Notes: generated from the letters alone by a model not told the origin. DNA of 64,000 bases from Actinomyces denticolens (GCF_002072185.1 NZ_MVIW01000005.1:1-64000), one strand, 5' to 3'; shown: positions 9,103 through 18,093, numbered from the stretch's first letter. A program made the numbers and translations.

Positions 9103-9276
9103 GGCGATACCCCCGGAGGAAAGCCTCCCACCTGGGCGGATATCCCGTCGTGGGGGAGGATCGACGCCTCAGCCTCCGTGCGGCGTCCGGCCCCGGGCGC
9201 TGTGCGGAGCGTCATGTCCTGACCGCCCGATGACCTTGTAGTCTGATCCGGTCACCCCTATCAAGGAGATCCCACA

Positions 9277-9738
9277 ATGTCTCAGCCGATGACACCCGGC
9301 CAGCCCTATAACCCGCAGTCCGCGCCCTCCGCCCCCGGCGTCCCCGGTGGGTACCAGGCGCAGTACCAGCAGCCCCAGCAGGCGCAGTACGTCCCGGGCC
9401 AGCAGATGCCCGGCCAGCCCGTCGGGGCCAAGCCCGCCGGCAGCTCGATGTTCAGTGCCCTTCTCGACGGCACCACCGACTTCAGCGCCAGGCACGGCAA
9501 GCAGATCATGCAGTTCGCAGTGATCGGCGTGATCGTGGCCTGGGCCCTCTGGTTCCTCACCGGCATTATCGACGCCGCCACTGGCGTCGACTTCGGCTCC
9601 TCCAGCGCCAAGCTGATCACCGTGTCCTGGTGGGATGCCATTCTCGTGCGCGGCATCGGCGGGGCGGGCCTGTCCCTGGTCACCCTGCTGAGCCTGCGCC
9701 TCCTGCTAGACATCGCTCGCAACGGCGCCCGGCACTGA
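9277..9738 (+). CDS. DUF4282 membrane protein
   Basis: A 153-aa protein with AAGGAG before its ATG. Residues 1-60 are Pro/Gln/Tyr-rich (YQAQYQQPQQAQYVPGQQ), followed by FSALLDGTTDFSARHGKQI. Two membrane helices follow, VIGVIVAWALWFLTGIID and GGAGLSLVTLLSLRLLLDIA. The domain matches DUF4282, whose function is unknown. It is monocistronic, with its own promoter region after hspR and two hairpins behind it. Confidence 0.75.
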   Translation: MSQPMTPGQPYNPQSAPSAPGVPGGYQAQYQQPQQAQYVPGQQMPGQPVGAKPAGSSMFSALLDGTTDFSARHGKQIMQFAVIGVIVAWALWFLTGIIDAATGVDFGSSSAKLITVSWWDAILVRGIGGAGLSLVTLLSLRLLLDIARNGARH

Positions 9739-9763
9739 GCCGCCGCGCCGTGACTGCCCGCTC

Positions 9764-9791
9764 CGAGGGTGAAGGCGCGCCTTCCCCCTCG
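9764..9791. terminator. Terminator-like hairpin after DUF4282 gene
   Basis: The arms CGAGGGTGAAGG and CCTTCCCCCTCG pair with one mismatch around a short GC loop, 26 bp after the stop codon. Confidence 0.55.
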
Positions 9792-9813
9792 CCGCGCGCG
9801 GCACGCTGATCGT

Positions 9814-9855
9814 GAGGGCCGTCGTCCCCCGCATCGCGCGGGGGCGACGGCCCTC
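9814..9855. terminator. Second strong hairpin before lysX
   Basis: An almost perfect hairpin: GAGGGCCGTCG and CGACGGCCCTC form the outer stem, and CCCCCGC/GCGGGGG the inner one. It would separate the DUF4282 unit from lysX. Confidence 0.6.
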
Positions 9856-9980
9856 GGTCATCCCCGGGGAGGACGGTCCCCCAGCGGCGTCATTCGTGGG
9901 AATGACGCCCGATTACCCGTCCTGGGAGAGAATCCCGACATGTTCCCTGCCCCCGACACCGCCACCCGAGGAGGACGGCC

Positions 9981-12900
9981 GTGACCAACCGCGCCCCCAG
10001 CGCCGTCCGCCTTCTGTCCCGCTATCTGTTCGCCTCGGGACTCGTCTGCCTCCTCTACACGTTCCTCGGCTCCTCGCCCGGGATCGGCACGCTCCTCAAC
10101 TTCCTCGTCACCTGGATCGTCCCCGTCCCCATCCTCGACTGGCTCTCGGGAGTCATCCTCCTGCTGCTCGCCTCCGGCACCGCCAGGCGCAAGCGCGCGG
10201 CGTGGATCATCATGGTCATCGGCGTGGTAATCAGCCTGCTGATCTTCACCGGCCTGATCGCCTCCGTCCACCTGGCCCCGGCCGACGTCTTCTTCACCGA
10301 GGAGACCCGCTGGGCCCTCGCCGTCAATCTGCTCATCCTCATCGCGCTGCTCATCGTCCTGCTGCGCCACCGGCGGGATTTCACGGTGCGCTCGCCACGG
10401 GGCAACGCGGGGCGGGTCCTCCTCGTCCTCATCGTGGGCATCGCGATCGTCCTCCAGGTGGGGATCCTGGGCTCCTTCTTCTACACGGGGCTCGGCATCA
10501 ACCAGGCCAAGGGCTTCCTCCTCGAACTCATCAGCGATCCCGATATCCCCTCGCCGGTGCCGGACTGGCTCTTCGCGCTCGTCGGCCTGGGCCTCGCCCT
10601 CAGCCTCCTGACGGCCTTCGCGGTCATGCTGCGATCCCAGCGCAGCGAGGCCCGTCTCACCATCGAGGAGGAGATGCGCGTGCGCGAGCTCCTGGCCGCC
10701 AGCCCGAACGACTCCCTCGGCTACTTCGCCACCCGGCGGGACAAATCGGCCTTCCTGTGCGAGCACGGCGGCGTCGTCTACCGGGTGGGCCTGGGCGTGG
10801 CCCTCGCCTCCGGGGACCCCCTCGGCGACCCCGCCGGCTGGCCCGCCTCCGCCCTGGCCTTCAAGCGCCATGCCGAGTCCTACGGCTGGGTGCCCGCGGT
10901 CATCGGCGCCTCCGAGGCCGGTGCCCGGGCCTACACCGAGGCCGGCCTGCGCGCCCTGCGACTGGGCGACGAGGCCGTCCTGTCCACCGCCTCCTTCGGC
11001 ATCAACAACCTTCCCGAGGTGCGCCGCGCCGTCCTCAAGCTCACCGAGCTCGGCTACACCACCCGTATCCGGCGCCATGCCTCGATCCCCACCGCCGAGC
11101 TGGAGCACCTGTCGAGACTGGCCGGGCACTGGCTCGACGGCGAGCCCGAGCGCGGCTTCTCCATGGCGCTGGGCCGCTTCGCCGATCCCTCCGACGGCGA
11201 GTGCCTCATGGTGGAGGCCCTCTTCCCCGAGGGCGATGAGCGCGGGAAGATCGCCGGCCTGCTCTCCTTCGCCCCCTGGGGCGCCGACGGCGCCAGCCTC
11301 GACGTCATGCGCCGCCATCCCCAAGTGGACAACGGCGTCACCGAGCTCATGGTCGCCGCGCTCATGAACGACGGCCGTGAGCTGGGCATCCATCGCGTCT
11401 CCCTCAACTTCGCCGTCTTCCGCTCGGCCTTCACCGAGGGTTCCCGGATCGGCGCCGGCCCCATCCAGCGGCTGTGGCGGCGCATCCTCCTGCTCGCCTC
11501 GCACTGGTGGCAGCTCGAGGCCCTCTACCGCTCCAACGCCAAGTACGACCCCGAATGGGTGCCGCGCCTCATCTGCTACCCCGAGCCCAGTGACTTCACC
11601 CGGGTCGCCGCGGCCATGGGCGTGGCCGAGGGCTTCGTCAACGCGCCCCGATGGCTCTGCCCCATTCCCGATCAGGACCGGCGCACCGCTCAGGAATCCG
11701 CCGCCCTCCTCGCCGTCACCGCCGGATCGGCGATCGCCCGCCCGGAGCCCAAGCGCTCCGATCAGCTCGTGGGCCGCGCCGCTGCGCGCGAGGCCATGCT
11801 CGCGAGCGGCATCGATCCCTACCCGGCATCCGTGAGCGTCGACGCCGCCTGCGCCACCGCCGAGGGCGCCTGCTGCGTGGCCGGGCGCGTGCTGACGATC
11901 CGCGACCACGGCGGCGTCATCTTCGCCACCCTGCGCGACGCCAGTGGCGATCTGCAGATCCTCCTCGAGGCCGGTCGCGCCGGCGCCGAGGCCCTCGCCT
12001 CCTTCCGGCGCCTCGTGCGCAACGGGGATCAGATCGCCGTCGTCGGCGAGATCGGGGAGTCGCGCACGGGCACGCGCAGCCAGCTCGCCGATTCCTGGAT
12101 GATGACCTCCAAGGCGCTGCGCCCTCTGCCGGACAAGCGCCGGGGCATTCAGAACCCCGAGGCGCGGGTGCGCTTGCGCCACGTGGACCTCATCGTCAAC
12201 CCGCGTCAGCGCGCCATGGTGCGATCCCGTTCCGCCGCCATCCAGGCCGTGCGCTCCACTCTGCTGGGGCGCGACTACCTGGAGGTCGAGACCCCGATCC
12301 TCCAGCCCGTCCACGGCGGTGCCAACGCCCGGCCCTTCCGCACCCATATCAACGCCTACGACCTCGACCTCTACCTGCGCATCGCCCCCGAGCTCTACCT
12401 CAAGCGCCTCATGGTGGGCGGCCTGGAGCGGGTCTTCGAGATCGGGCGCAACTTCCGCAACGAGGGCGCCGACGCCACCCACAATCCCGAGTTCACGATG
12501 CTCGAGGCCTATCAGGCGCACGCCGACTACAACGTCATGAAGGACGTCATGCGGGACATGGTCATCGCGGCCTCCCGGGCCGCGACCGGCTCGACGATCG
12601 TGCGGGGGAGCGTGGGCGGCGTCGAGCACGAGATCGACCTCGCCGGCCCCTGGCGGACCGTCACCATCGCCGAGGCCGTCTCCACGGCGCTCGGCGAGGA
12701 GGTCGGCACCGACACCCCGGTGGCCGAGCTGCGCCGCCATGCGGAGAGCGTCGACATGCCCTACGACCCCAAGTGGGGCTGGGGCACGATGGTGCAGGAG
12801 CTCTACGAGCACTTGGCCGAGGGCACGACGGTGGAGCCGACCTTCTTCTCCGACTTCCCGGCCGACACCTCGCCGCTGACCCGCCAGCATCGGCACGATG

Positions 12901-13193
12901 CCCGCCTGGCCGAGCGCTGGGACCTCATCATCTTCGGCTCCGAGGTGGGCACCGCCTACTCCGAGCTCGTCGACCCCGTCATCCAGAGGGAGCGGCTCAC
13001 CGCCCAGTCCCTGGCCGCGGCGGGAGGGGACCTGGAGGCCATGGAGCTCGATGAGGCCTTCCTGGCCGCGCTGGAGCAGGGCATGCCGCCCTCGGGCGGC
13101 CTGGGCATGGGACTGGACCGCCTCGTCATGATGCTCACCGGCGCCTCCATCCGCGAGACCATCGCCTTCCCCCTGGTCAGGCCCGGGCGATGA
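9981..13193 (+). CDS. lysX: Bifunctional lysyl-phosphatidylglycerol synthase / lysyl-tRNA synthetase LysX
   Basis: A 1070-aa fusion; the GTG at 9981 has GAGGAGG 6 bases upstream. About six membrane helices (10-225) lead into a DUF2156/MprF-type aminoacyltransferase domain (about 230-560). An OB-fold tRNA-binding domain follows (about 610-690; CCVAGRVLTIRDHGGVIFATLRD). The C-terminus is a class II LysRS core with motif 2 (RVFEIGRNFRNEGADATHNPEF) and motif 3 (GGLGMGLDRLVMML) intact. It charges tRNA with lysine and transfers it to phosphatidylglycerol, reducing surface charge and sensitivity to cationic peptides, as shown for mycobacterial LysX. It overlaps the next gene. Confidence 0.95.
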   Translation: MTNRAPSAVRLLSRYLFASGLVCLLYTFLGSSPGIGTLLNFLVTWIVPVPILDWLSGVILLLLASGTARRKRAAWIIMVIGVVISLLIFTGLIASVHLAPADVFFTEETRWALAVNLLILIALLIVLLRHRRDFTVRSPRGNAGRVLLVLIVGIAIVLQVGILGSFFYTGLGINQAKGFLLELISDPDIPSPVPDWLFALVGLGLALSLLTAFAVMLRSQRSEARLTIEEEMRVRELLAASPNDSLGYFATRRDKSAFLCEHGGVVYRVGLGVALASGDPLGDPAGWPASALAFKRHAESYGWVPAVIGASEAGARAYTEAGLRALRLGDEAVLSTASFGINNLPEVRRAVLKLTELGYTTRIRRHASIPTAELEHLSRLAGHWLDGEPERGFSMALGRFADPSDGECLMVEALFPEGDERGKIAGLLSFAPWGADGASLDVMRRHPQVDNGVTELMVAALMNDGRELGIHRVSLNFAVFRSAFTEGSRIGAGPIQRLWRRILLLASHWWQLEALYRSNAKYDPEWVPRLICYPEPSDFTRVAAAMGVAEGFVNAPRWLCPIPDQDRRTAQESAALLAVTAGSAIARPEPKRSDQLVGRAAAREAMLASGIDPYPASVSVDAACATAEGACCVAGRVLTIRDHGGVIFATLRDASGDLQILLEAGRAGAEALASFRRLVRNGDQIAVVGEIGESRTGTRSQLADSWMMTSKALRPLPDKRRGIQNPEARVRLRHVDLIVNPRQRAMVRSRSAAIQAVRSTLLGRDYLEVETPILQPVHGGANARPFRTHINAYDLDLYLRIAPELYLKRLMVGGLERVFEIGRNFRNEGADATHNPEFTMLEAYQAHADYNVMKDVMRDMVIAASRAATGSTIVRGSVGGVEHEIDLAGPWRTVTIAEAVSTALGEEVGTDTPVAELRRHAESVDMPYDPKWGWGTMVQELYEHLAEGTTVEPTFFSDFPADTSPLTRQHRHDARLAERWDLIIFGSEVGTAYSELVDPVIQRERLTAQSLAAAGGDLEAMELDEAFLAALEQGMPPSGGLGMGLDRLVMMLTGASIRETIAFPLVRPGR

Positions 13194-13819
13194 GACGCCG
13201 GGCCCTGGCGATCCTCGCCGTCGTCCTCTACAACACCTGGCTGGCCTGGCCCCTCAACGGCAGCCCCGCTGCACTCCTCGGCTATGTCTCCGAGCTCGCC
13301 GCCGCCGACCAGCCCTTCGCCTGGTTCTTCCGCGCCGCCGATATCGCCGCCGCCGCCGTATTCGCCATGATCGCCCTCCTCGGCCGACGGGGCTGGCGGG
13401 GGTGGCTCGGCGCCCATTGGAGCCGTCGTCTCTGCCTCGCCCTGCTCGCGGTGGCGGTGGGCACGGCCCTCGATGTCATCTTCAACCTGCCCTGCGCTGA
13501 GAGCAGGGACCACGCCTGCGCCGCCATGCCGAGCATGGAGCGGCACCTGCATGAGGCGGCATCCGTCATCACCTCGACGGCGCAGGTCGCCATGATCGCC
13601 ATCGTCGCCCTGGCGCTCGCGGCCCGCGATGGGTGGACCCGGCGGGCACGACAGGTGGCCCGGCTGGCCGGGGTGGTGACCGTGCTCCTGCTCGCCAGCG
13701 CGGTCGCGCCCTACGCCCTCCCCGGCGCGCAAGGCCCCATCCAGATCGTTCAGATCCTCCTATGCTCGCTATGGATCGCCTCTCTGGCATGGCATCTACC
13801 TCAGGAGCAGCATGACTGA
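13190..13819 (+). CDS. DUF998-like polytopic membrane protein
   Basis: A 209-aa protein; ATG 13190 overlaps the lysX stop by 4 bases. Six or so hydrophobic segments span the length (ALAILAVVLYNTWLAWPL, FRAADIAAAAVFAMIALL, LCLALLAVAVGTALDVIFNL, AQVAMIAIVALALAA, VARLAGVVTVLLLASAVAP, IQIVQILLCSLWIASLAW). The internal stretch CAESRDHACAAMPSMERHLHEAAS carries a periplasmic Cys pair and conserved-looking His/Glu. The pattern fits DUF998-type membrane proteins. Tight coupling to lysX suggests a role with lysinylated lipid, which is inference. Confidence 0.65.
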   Translation: MRRRALAILAVVLYNTWLAWPLNGSPAALLGYVSELAAADQPFAWFFRAADIAAAAVFAMIALLGRRGWRGWLGAHWSRRLCLALLAVAVGTALDVIFNLPCAESRDHACAAMPSMERHLHEAASVITSTAQVAMIAIVALALAARDGWTRRARQVARLAGVVTVLLLASAVAPYALPGAQGPIQIVQILLCSLWIASLAWHLPQEQHD

Positions 13820-14651
13820 CGCGCAGGACCACTGGGAGAGCCGGCTCGCCGAGCACACCGTCCACCGCCGCCCGGGGGCCGGGCCCGCCGTGGTCCTCCT
13901 CAACGGATGCGGCCTGGCCTCAGTGGCCTGGGACGCCGTCGTCGAGGCCCTGCCGGGGCGCGCCATCATCGCCGTCGACCGTCCCGGCCGATGCGGCTCC
14001 GTCAACGAGGGCGTCCCCGATCTCCTCGGTGAGGCGCGGATCCTCGCCCGGATCATCGACGGCGAGGAGCCGGCGGTCATCGTCGCCCACTCCATGTCCT
14101 CCTTCCAGGCCGAGGCCCTGGCGCGCCTGCATCCCGGCGCGGTGGCGGGGGTCGTGCTCGCCGACCCGGCGGTGGAGGTGGACGCCCGCGCCGGCCGTCT
14201 GCGGCGCGCGGCGGCCGAGGTGATGGCGGATGCGGCGGGCGCGGCCCTCCGCCTCGACCCGTTGCGCGGCGCGGCCGCCGCCGCGATCCGGTTCGGGATG
14301 CGCCGGGAGACCTCCCACCCGGAGGCGGTGGACGACCCGTTGTGGCGCGCCTGCCACGACACCCGCGAGGCCCTGTCCGCCTCTGCGGCCGAGCTCGCCT
14401 CCTACAGCGCCCAGGCCGCCGACCTCGCCGCGCTGCGCGCCGAGCAGGACGGGCCCGCGCCGGCTCCCGCGATCCTGCTGGAGGGCAGGCCCTTCCACCC
14501 CGCGCGCCAGGAGCAGGTCCTCGAATCCGCCTTCTCCCACCTTGAGATCCGGCGGCTGCCGCAGGCGCGACATCTCGTGATGCTCGATGCCCCCGAGGAG
14601 ATCGCCCGCGCCGTCAACGACGTGAGCGAGGCGGTCACTGCCGCGCCGTGA
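13812..14651 (+). CDS. Alpha/beta hydrolase in lysX operon
   Basis: A 279-aa protein; its start overlaps the previous gene by 8 bases, with AGGAG upstream. The strand-turn VVLLNGCGLASVAWD carries the oxyanion region, IVAHSMSSFQAEALAR is the nucleophile elbow (H-S-M-S-S), and LPQARHLVMLDAPEEIA supplies the catalytic His. It is a soluble esterase/lipase-like enzyme of unknown substrate. The three overlapping genes form one operon. In other bacteria, MprF-type systems are paired with hydrolases that remove the amino acid from the lipid, so lysyl-lipid hydrolysis is a reasonable guess. Confidence 0.75.
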   Translation: MTDAQDHWESRLAEHTVHRRPGAGPAVVLLNGCGLASVAWDAVVEALPGRAIIAVDRPGRCGSVNEGVPDLLGEARILARIIDGEEPAVIVAHSMSSFQAEALARLHPGAVAGVVLADPAVEVDARAGRLRRAAAEVMADAAGAALRLDPLRGAAAAAIRFGMRRETSHPEAVDDPLWRACHDTREALSASAAELASYSAQAADLAALRAEQDGPAPAPAILLEGRPFHPARQEQVLESAFSHLEIRRLPQARHLVMLDAPEEIARAVNDVSEAVTAAP

Positions 14652-14706
14652 TGCAGCGACGGCGGCGCGCCCGGTGGCGCGGCGTCGCGCCACCGCCCCG
14701 GCGCAC

Positions 14707-14741
14707 GTGGGGCCCCCGTACGCATGGCGCGGGGGCCCCAC
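14707..14741. terminator. Bidirectional terminator-like hairpin
   Basis: GTGGGGCCCCCG and CGGGGGCCCCAC form a 12-bp perfect stem with an 11-base loop between the convergent lysX operon and the MT0933-like gene. Confidence 0.65.
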
Positions 14742-14805
14742 TCGTCGGCAGCCGGACCGCCGTGCTCGTCAGAGCGAGCGCGTCACAGCTTCGCCGCGCC
14801 GCTGG

Positions 14806-15009
14806 TCACTCGTTGCCGAGCTTGGAGTCGGCGGTCTCGACGGCCGAGTCGATCTTCTCGTCGAACTTGCCGCCGGTGACCTTCTTGGCGGCCCCGGCCG
14901 CGGCACCGAGGACCTTGTCGCTGACGGCCTCGGCCTTGTCGCTCTTGAGGGCCTCGCCGGCCTTGTCGGCCAGGTCTCCGGCCTTGTTCTTGAGGTCATC
15001 GATTCCCAT
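14806..15009 (-). CDS. MT0933-like (Rv0909-type) antitoxin protein
   Basis: A 67-aa, Lys/Ala/Asp-rich helical protein: MGIDDLKNKAGDLADKAGEAL to GGKFDEKIDSAVETADSKLGNE. The GGKFDEKIDSA part is the signature of the MT0933-like antitoxin family. GGGAGAA precedes the ATG. In Mycobacterium the family member Rv0909 pairs with a START-like toxin, Rv0910; no such gene is next to it here. It may act as a stress or structural protein instead. Confidence 0.75.
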   Translation of the reverse strand: MGIDDLKNKAGDLADKAGEALKSDKAEAVSDKVLGAAAGAAKKVTGGKFDEKIDSAVETADSKLGNE

Positions 15010-15169
15010 GATGTTCTCCCTTCCGTCGGGGGACGCCGCGCCGGGCGGCGCGTGTCTGACATGATGGAATCAGACACAGTCCCATAGGGCAAACTGACGA
15101 GCTTCCCACCCTGTCACGGGAAGCGCGAATAGGTGACTGAATCCGACCGGTGCGGCGCTCCGCCCGGAG

Positions 15170-15196
15170 CGCCCGGGTCCACCCGGGTCCACCCGG
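15170..15196. repeat. Short direct repeat, CCCGGGTCCA type
   Basis: Three nearly identical 10-bp units (CCCGGGTCCA, CCCGGGTCCA, CCCGGGATCA) abut the 3' end of the MmcQ gene. Each contains the CCCGGG palindrome. They may act as a weak stem at the transcript end. Confidence 0.6.
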
Positions 15197-15198
15197 GA

Positions 15199-15624
15199 TC
15201 ACCACTGCCAGGTGGGCCGCGGTGCCTGTCCGGCGGCATCGGCCAGGCGCAGGGCCTCCCGGGCGGAGCGGGGGAGCAGCGAGTGGACGAGTCTGTAGGA
15301 ATCCTCGACGAGCTCATGGGCGGTGGAGGCGTCGTACCCCGGCGCGGTGAGGTCGATGCTCACCCAGTGCTTCTTGGCCTGGTGGAAGCCGGGCTCGGTC
15401 CAGGGGATGGAGCGCCGCACGGCGACGGCGTCCTCCGGCTCGAGCTTGACGTTGACGATGAGCCTGCCGTCGGTGTGGGTGAGGAGGAGCGCGAAGAGCC
15501 GGGGCCCGATGCTCGCCACGCTCGTGTCCCACTCGGGCTTGTGCCCCACCCAGGCCCCGGGGAGCGTGGCGGCGTACTCGAGCAGTTCCGAGGCCCGGTC
15601 GAGGGCCGATTCGGCGGATGTCAT
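15199..15624 (-). CDS. MmcQ/YjbR family protein
   Basis: A 141-aa protein starting MTSAESALDRASELLEYAATLPGAWV. It fits the MmcQ/YjbR cyclic fold: RLFALLLTHTDGRLIVNVKLEPEDAVAVRRSIPWTEPGFHQAKKHWVSIDL and the C-terminal ELVEDSYRLVHSLLPRSAREAL. The family is CyaY-like and often described as DNA-binding; no enzymatic role is established. Family A repeat array A1 starts about 30 bp upstream of its ATG. Confidence 0.8.
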   Translation of the reverse strand: MTSAESALDRASELLEYAATLPGAWVGHKPEWDTSVASIGPRLFALLLTHTDGRLIVNVKLEPEDAVAVRRSIPWTEPGFHQAKKHWVSIDLTAPGYDASTAHELVEDSYRLVHSLLPRSAREALRLADAAGQAPRPTWQW

Positions 15625-15657
15625 GCCTCAAGGCTACGGCTCCGGCTCCGGCGGTCA

Positions 15658-15771
15658 CCGGTGCGGTTCGCCCCTACCGGTGCGCTCTGCCCTGACCGGT
15701 GCGATTCGCTCCCACTGGTGCGGGCACGACGCACCGGTGGGAGCGGATGGCACCAGTCGACGGGCGCCGGG
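15658..15771 (-). repeat. Family A 19-bp tandem array, locus A1
   Basis: Six 19-bp units in register: on the plus strand they begin CCGGTGCGG, CCGGTGCGC, CCGGTGCGA, CTGGTGCGG, CCGGTGGGA, CCAGTCGAC. The array ends 5 bp from the stop codon of the minus-strand gene 15777-16685, so on the sense strand it follows that stop directly. Confidence 0.8.
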
Positions 15772-15776
15772 CGGTC

Positions 15777-16685
15777 TCACCTGGTGCTGGCGCTGGCGGC
15801 CGCCAGCGCGACGAGCTCCTCCGCGGTGGCGGTGTCAGTGGTCTGGAAGGTGAGCACGGGGTAGTCGCCGGAGGCGTTGGGGACGACGAGGATGGCGCCG
15901 TAACGCGGACGGTTCGACATGGTGGCGTCGTAGTAGACGGCGGCGGCCTCCCCGTTCGCGGTGGTGACCTTCTCATAACTGGTCATGACAGCGCCGACTG
16001 AAGCCAGTTGCTCAGGCATCTCCTCCTCGGCGGGGAGCCTGGTATGGGTCTTGCGGAGCACATTGACGCTGTCGGCGATCTGCTTGCCGCCGACGGGGCT
16101 GGACTCGGTGCTTCCGGCGTAGACGTCGTAATTCGTGAGCTGCTGCCGGAAGGCGTTCTCGTCCTGGCCCGAGTGGGTCGCCATTGTCTTGAGGGTCTGC
16201 GCGCTGACGGCGGTGGGGTTGTCGATGACGGTCCAATCGCTCGGCACTGAGAAGGCGATGCCCGCAGTTGGCGCGATGATCTCCTGACCCTCGGCGTCCG
16301 GGTGGGTGCTCGTTGCCGGGGCGGTTGTGGTGGTGTTGGCCTTGGGGGCGGCGTCGTCGTTGTCGCCGCGCAGGAGGAGGAAGGCGCCGACGCCGCTGGC
16401 GACGAGGGCGATGACGACGGCGCTGACGACGCCGACGATGAGTCCGGTGTTCTTCTTGGGTGGCTGGGGGCCCTGCTGGCCGGGGCCGCCGTAGCCGTAG
16501 GCGGTGCCGACGGGCTGGAAGGGGGGCTGCGCGTCTACTTGGGCGGGCTGCTGGTCGCTGAGCGGAGTTGAGGGGGCGTACTCGGGCTGCGGGTAGGTCT
16601 GGGCGGGCGGCTGCGAGGCCGATGGATCAGGGTACTGGCCAGGGCGTTGACCCGGGTACTGCCCATCCGAGGACTGCGAAGACAT
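15777..16685 (-). CDS. Pro-rich single-pass envelope protein, paralogue 1
   Basis: A 302-aa protein. Residues 1-75 are Pro/Gln/Tyr-rich (QYPGQRPGQYPDPSASQPPAQ) and end in PPKKNTG. One membrane helix follows (LIVGVVSAVVIALVASGVGAFLLL), then a Thr/Pro linker and an external domain of about 150 residues with GIAFSVPSDWTVI, VNVLRKTH and YEKVTTANGEAAAVYYD. The external domain is shared with 16857-17819 and the lipoprotein 18167-18820. A 234-bp stretch covering the helix is almost identical to the neighbour. Function unknown; lipoprotein/PsbP-like folds have similar strand order. Confidence 0.7.
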   Translation of the reverse strand: MSSQSSDGQYPGQRPGQYPDPSASQPPAQTYPQPEYAPSTPLSDQQPAQVDAQPPFQPVGTAYGYGGPGQQGPQPPKKNTGLIVGVVSAVVIALVASGVGAFLLLRGDNDDAAPKANTTTTAPATSTHPDAEGQEIIAPTAGIAFSVPSDWTVIDNPTAVSAQTLKTMATHSGQDENAFRQQLTNYDVYAGSTESSPVGGKQIADSVNVLRKTHTRLPAEEEMPEQLASVGAVMTSYEKVTTANGEAAAVYYDATMSNRPRYGAILVVPNASGDYPVLTFQTTDTATAEELVALAAASASTR

Positions 16686-16795
16686 GCGTCGATACTAGAG
16701 GAGGATCGGCGCGAACGGGAGGGGCAGGGGCCATGGAGAATGGCTCTCATCAGGGAGGATCGGCTCCTGGATGGCGGTCGTCGGCGCCAGGTGCG

Positions 16796-16829
16796 ATGGT
16801 GGCCCGCCCCGGACGGGGCGGGCCACCAT
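16796..16829. terminator. Terminator-like hairpin after paralogue 2
   Basis: ATGGTGGCCCGCCC pairs perfectly with GGGCGGGCCACCAT around a 6-base loop, 27 bp past the stop of 16857-17819 in its sense direction. Confidence 0.7.
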
Positions 16830-16856
16830 GGGCTTGAGTGGAGGAGCCGCAGGCCC

Positions 16857-17819
16857 TCAGCGGATCGAGGCGATGACGCTCTGCGTCAACTCCTTGCTCT
16901 GCGGCTCGGTGAAGGCCGCTGTTGTGAGCGTCGCATATCCTCCTGTGCTGGTCTTGGGCTCGATGAGAGCGCCGTAAATGGTGATCCCGTCCTTATCGAG
17001 CGAGAAATACGCCACAGCCCCATCGCCGTTGGGGGTCGTGAAGGTCTCGTACGAGGAGAAGGTCGCGCCCCCTTGGCGGGAGAGGACCGTCTTGAGCATG
17101 TCCTCGCTCGGGGCGGTGCTCAGTGGCGCGACACCTTTCTGGAGCTGCACCTGCTTGAGCCCTGAACTGCCATAGGCGTAGGCGTCAAGATCGGAGGTGA
17201 TGTCGGCGTCGAGGACACCGCCCGCGTCGGGGGCGCCTCCAACCCCGGTGGTCCAGCCCTTGGGGACCGAGAAGGTCACGCCTGTAACCGGGCCGGTGAC
17301 CTCCTGAGAACCGGCCGCTGCGCTCGGGGATGCCGATGGCGTCGGCGACTTCGATGGCCGCTTGGTGCGGGTGGGCTCGCCGGAGGGCTCGGGGTGGGTG
17401 CTCGTTGCCGGGGCGGTTGTGGTGGTGTTGGCCTTGGGGGCGGCGTCGTCGTTGTCGCCGCGCAGGAGGAGGAAGGCGCCGACGCCGCTGGCGACGAGGG
17501 CGACGACGACGGCGCTGACGACGCCGACGATGAGTCCGGTGTTCTTCTTGGGTGGCTGGGGGCCCTGCTGGCCGGGGCCGCCGTAGCCGTAGGCGGTGCC
17601 GACGGGCTGGAAGGGGAGCTGCGCGCCCATCTGACCCCCGACCTGGGAGGAGGGGGTGTACCCGGGCCGGTAGCCGGAGCCGTAGCCCGGCGGGGGATAG
17701 CCCGGCTGGTTCTGGCCGGGCTGCGGGTAGGGCTGGGCGGGCGGCTGCGAGGCCGATGGATCAGGGTGCTGGCCCGGATACTGCCCGGGGTATTGCCCGT
17801 TCGGAGGGTACTGGGACAT
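16857..17819 (-). CDS. Pro-rich single-pass envelope protein, paralogue 2
   Basis: A 320-aa paralogue of the preceding gene with a longer Pro/Gly/Tyr-rich head (QPGYPPPGYGSGYRPGYTP). It has the same membrane helix, a Ser/Thr/Pro linker (EPTRTKRPSKSPTPSASPS) and a diverged external domain (GVTFSVPKGWTT, YETFTTPNGDGAVAYFSLD). Helix-region DNA (17392-17625) differs from that of paralogue 1 at only two positions, while the external domains have diverged widely. This implies recent recombination between them. Surface display with a variable outer domain is a plausible reading. Confidence 0.7.
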   Translation of the reverse strand: MSQYPPNGQYPGQYPGQHPDPSASQPPAQPYPQPGQNQPGYPPPGYGSGYRPGYTPSSQVGGQMGAQLPFQPVGTAYGYGGPGQQGPQPPKKNTGLIVGVVSAVVVALVASGVGAFLLLRGDNDDAAPKANTTTTAPATSTHPEPSGEPTRTKRPSKSPTPSASPSAAAGSQEVTGPVTGVTFSVPKGWTTGVGGAPDAGGVLDADITSDLDAYAYGSSGLKQVQLQKGVAPLSTAPSEDMLKTVLSRQGGATFSSYETFTTPNGDGAVAYFSLDKDGITIYGALIEPKTSTGGYATLTTAAFTEPQSKELTQSVIASIR

Positions 17820-17990
17820 GTATCGATCCTAGATGATTGATTCCGGGCGCGGTTGTGGGGAGTGGGACGCCTCACGGGGTTGTGGGCGCGCTCCGGGGGA
17901 GCGTTCGCAACCCCCAGGAGCGTTGGCGACGATTCGGGGTGGGGCGGGAGGGTGCGCCCATCGCGCGACCGCCCACGGGAGCCGTCACGG

Positions 17991-18085
17991 GAGGTGCCGT
18001 TCGCACCGAGTGGTGCGCCATGCTCCCACCGGTGCGGGCAGGACGCTCCACTCGGTGGAAACGGCACCACTGGGTGGGGGAGCAC
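17991..18085 (-). repeat. Family A 19-bp tandem array, locus A2
   Basis: Five units of 19 bp (plus-strand starts GAGGTGCCG, GTGGTGCGC, CCGGTGCGG, CCACTCGGT, CCACTGGGT). It lies between paralogue 2 and the downstream terminator of the lipoprotein gene. The unit nearest 17991 is, in sense, GGTGC-GAACG-GCACC. Confidence 0.8.
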
Positions 18086-18093
18086 CAGCCGAT

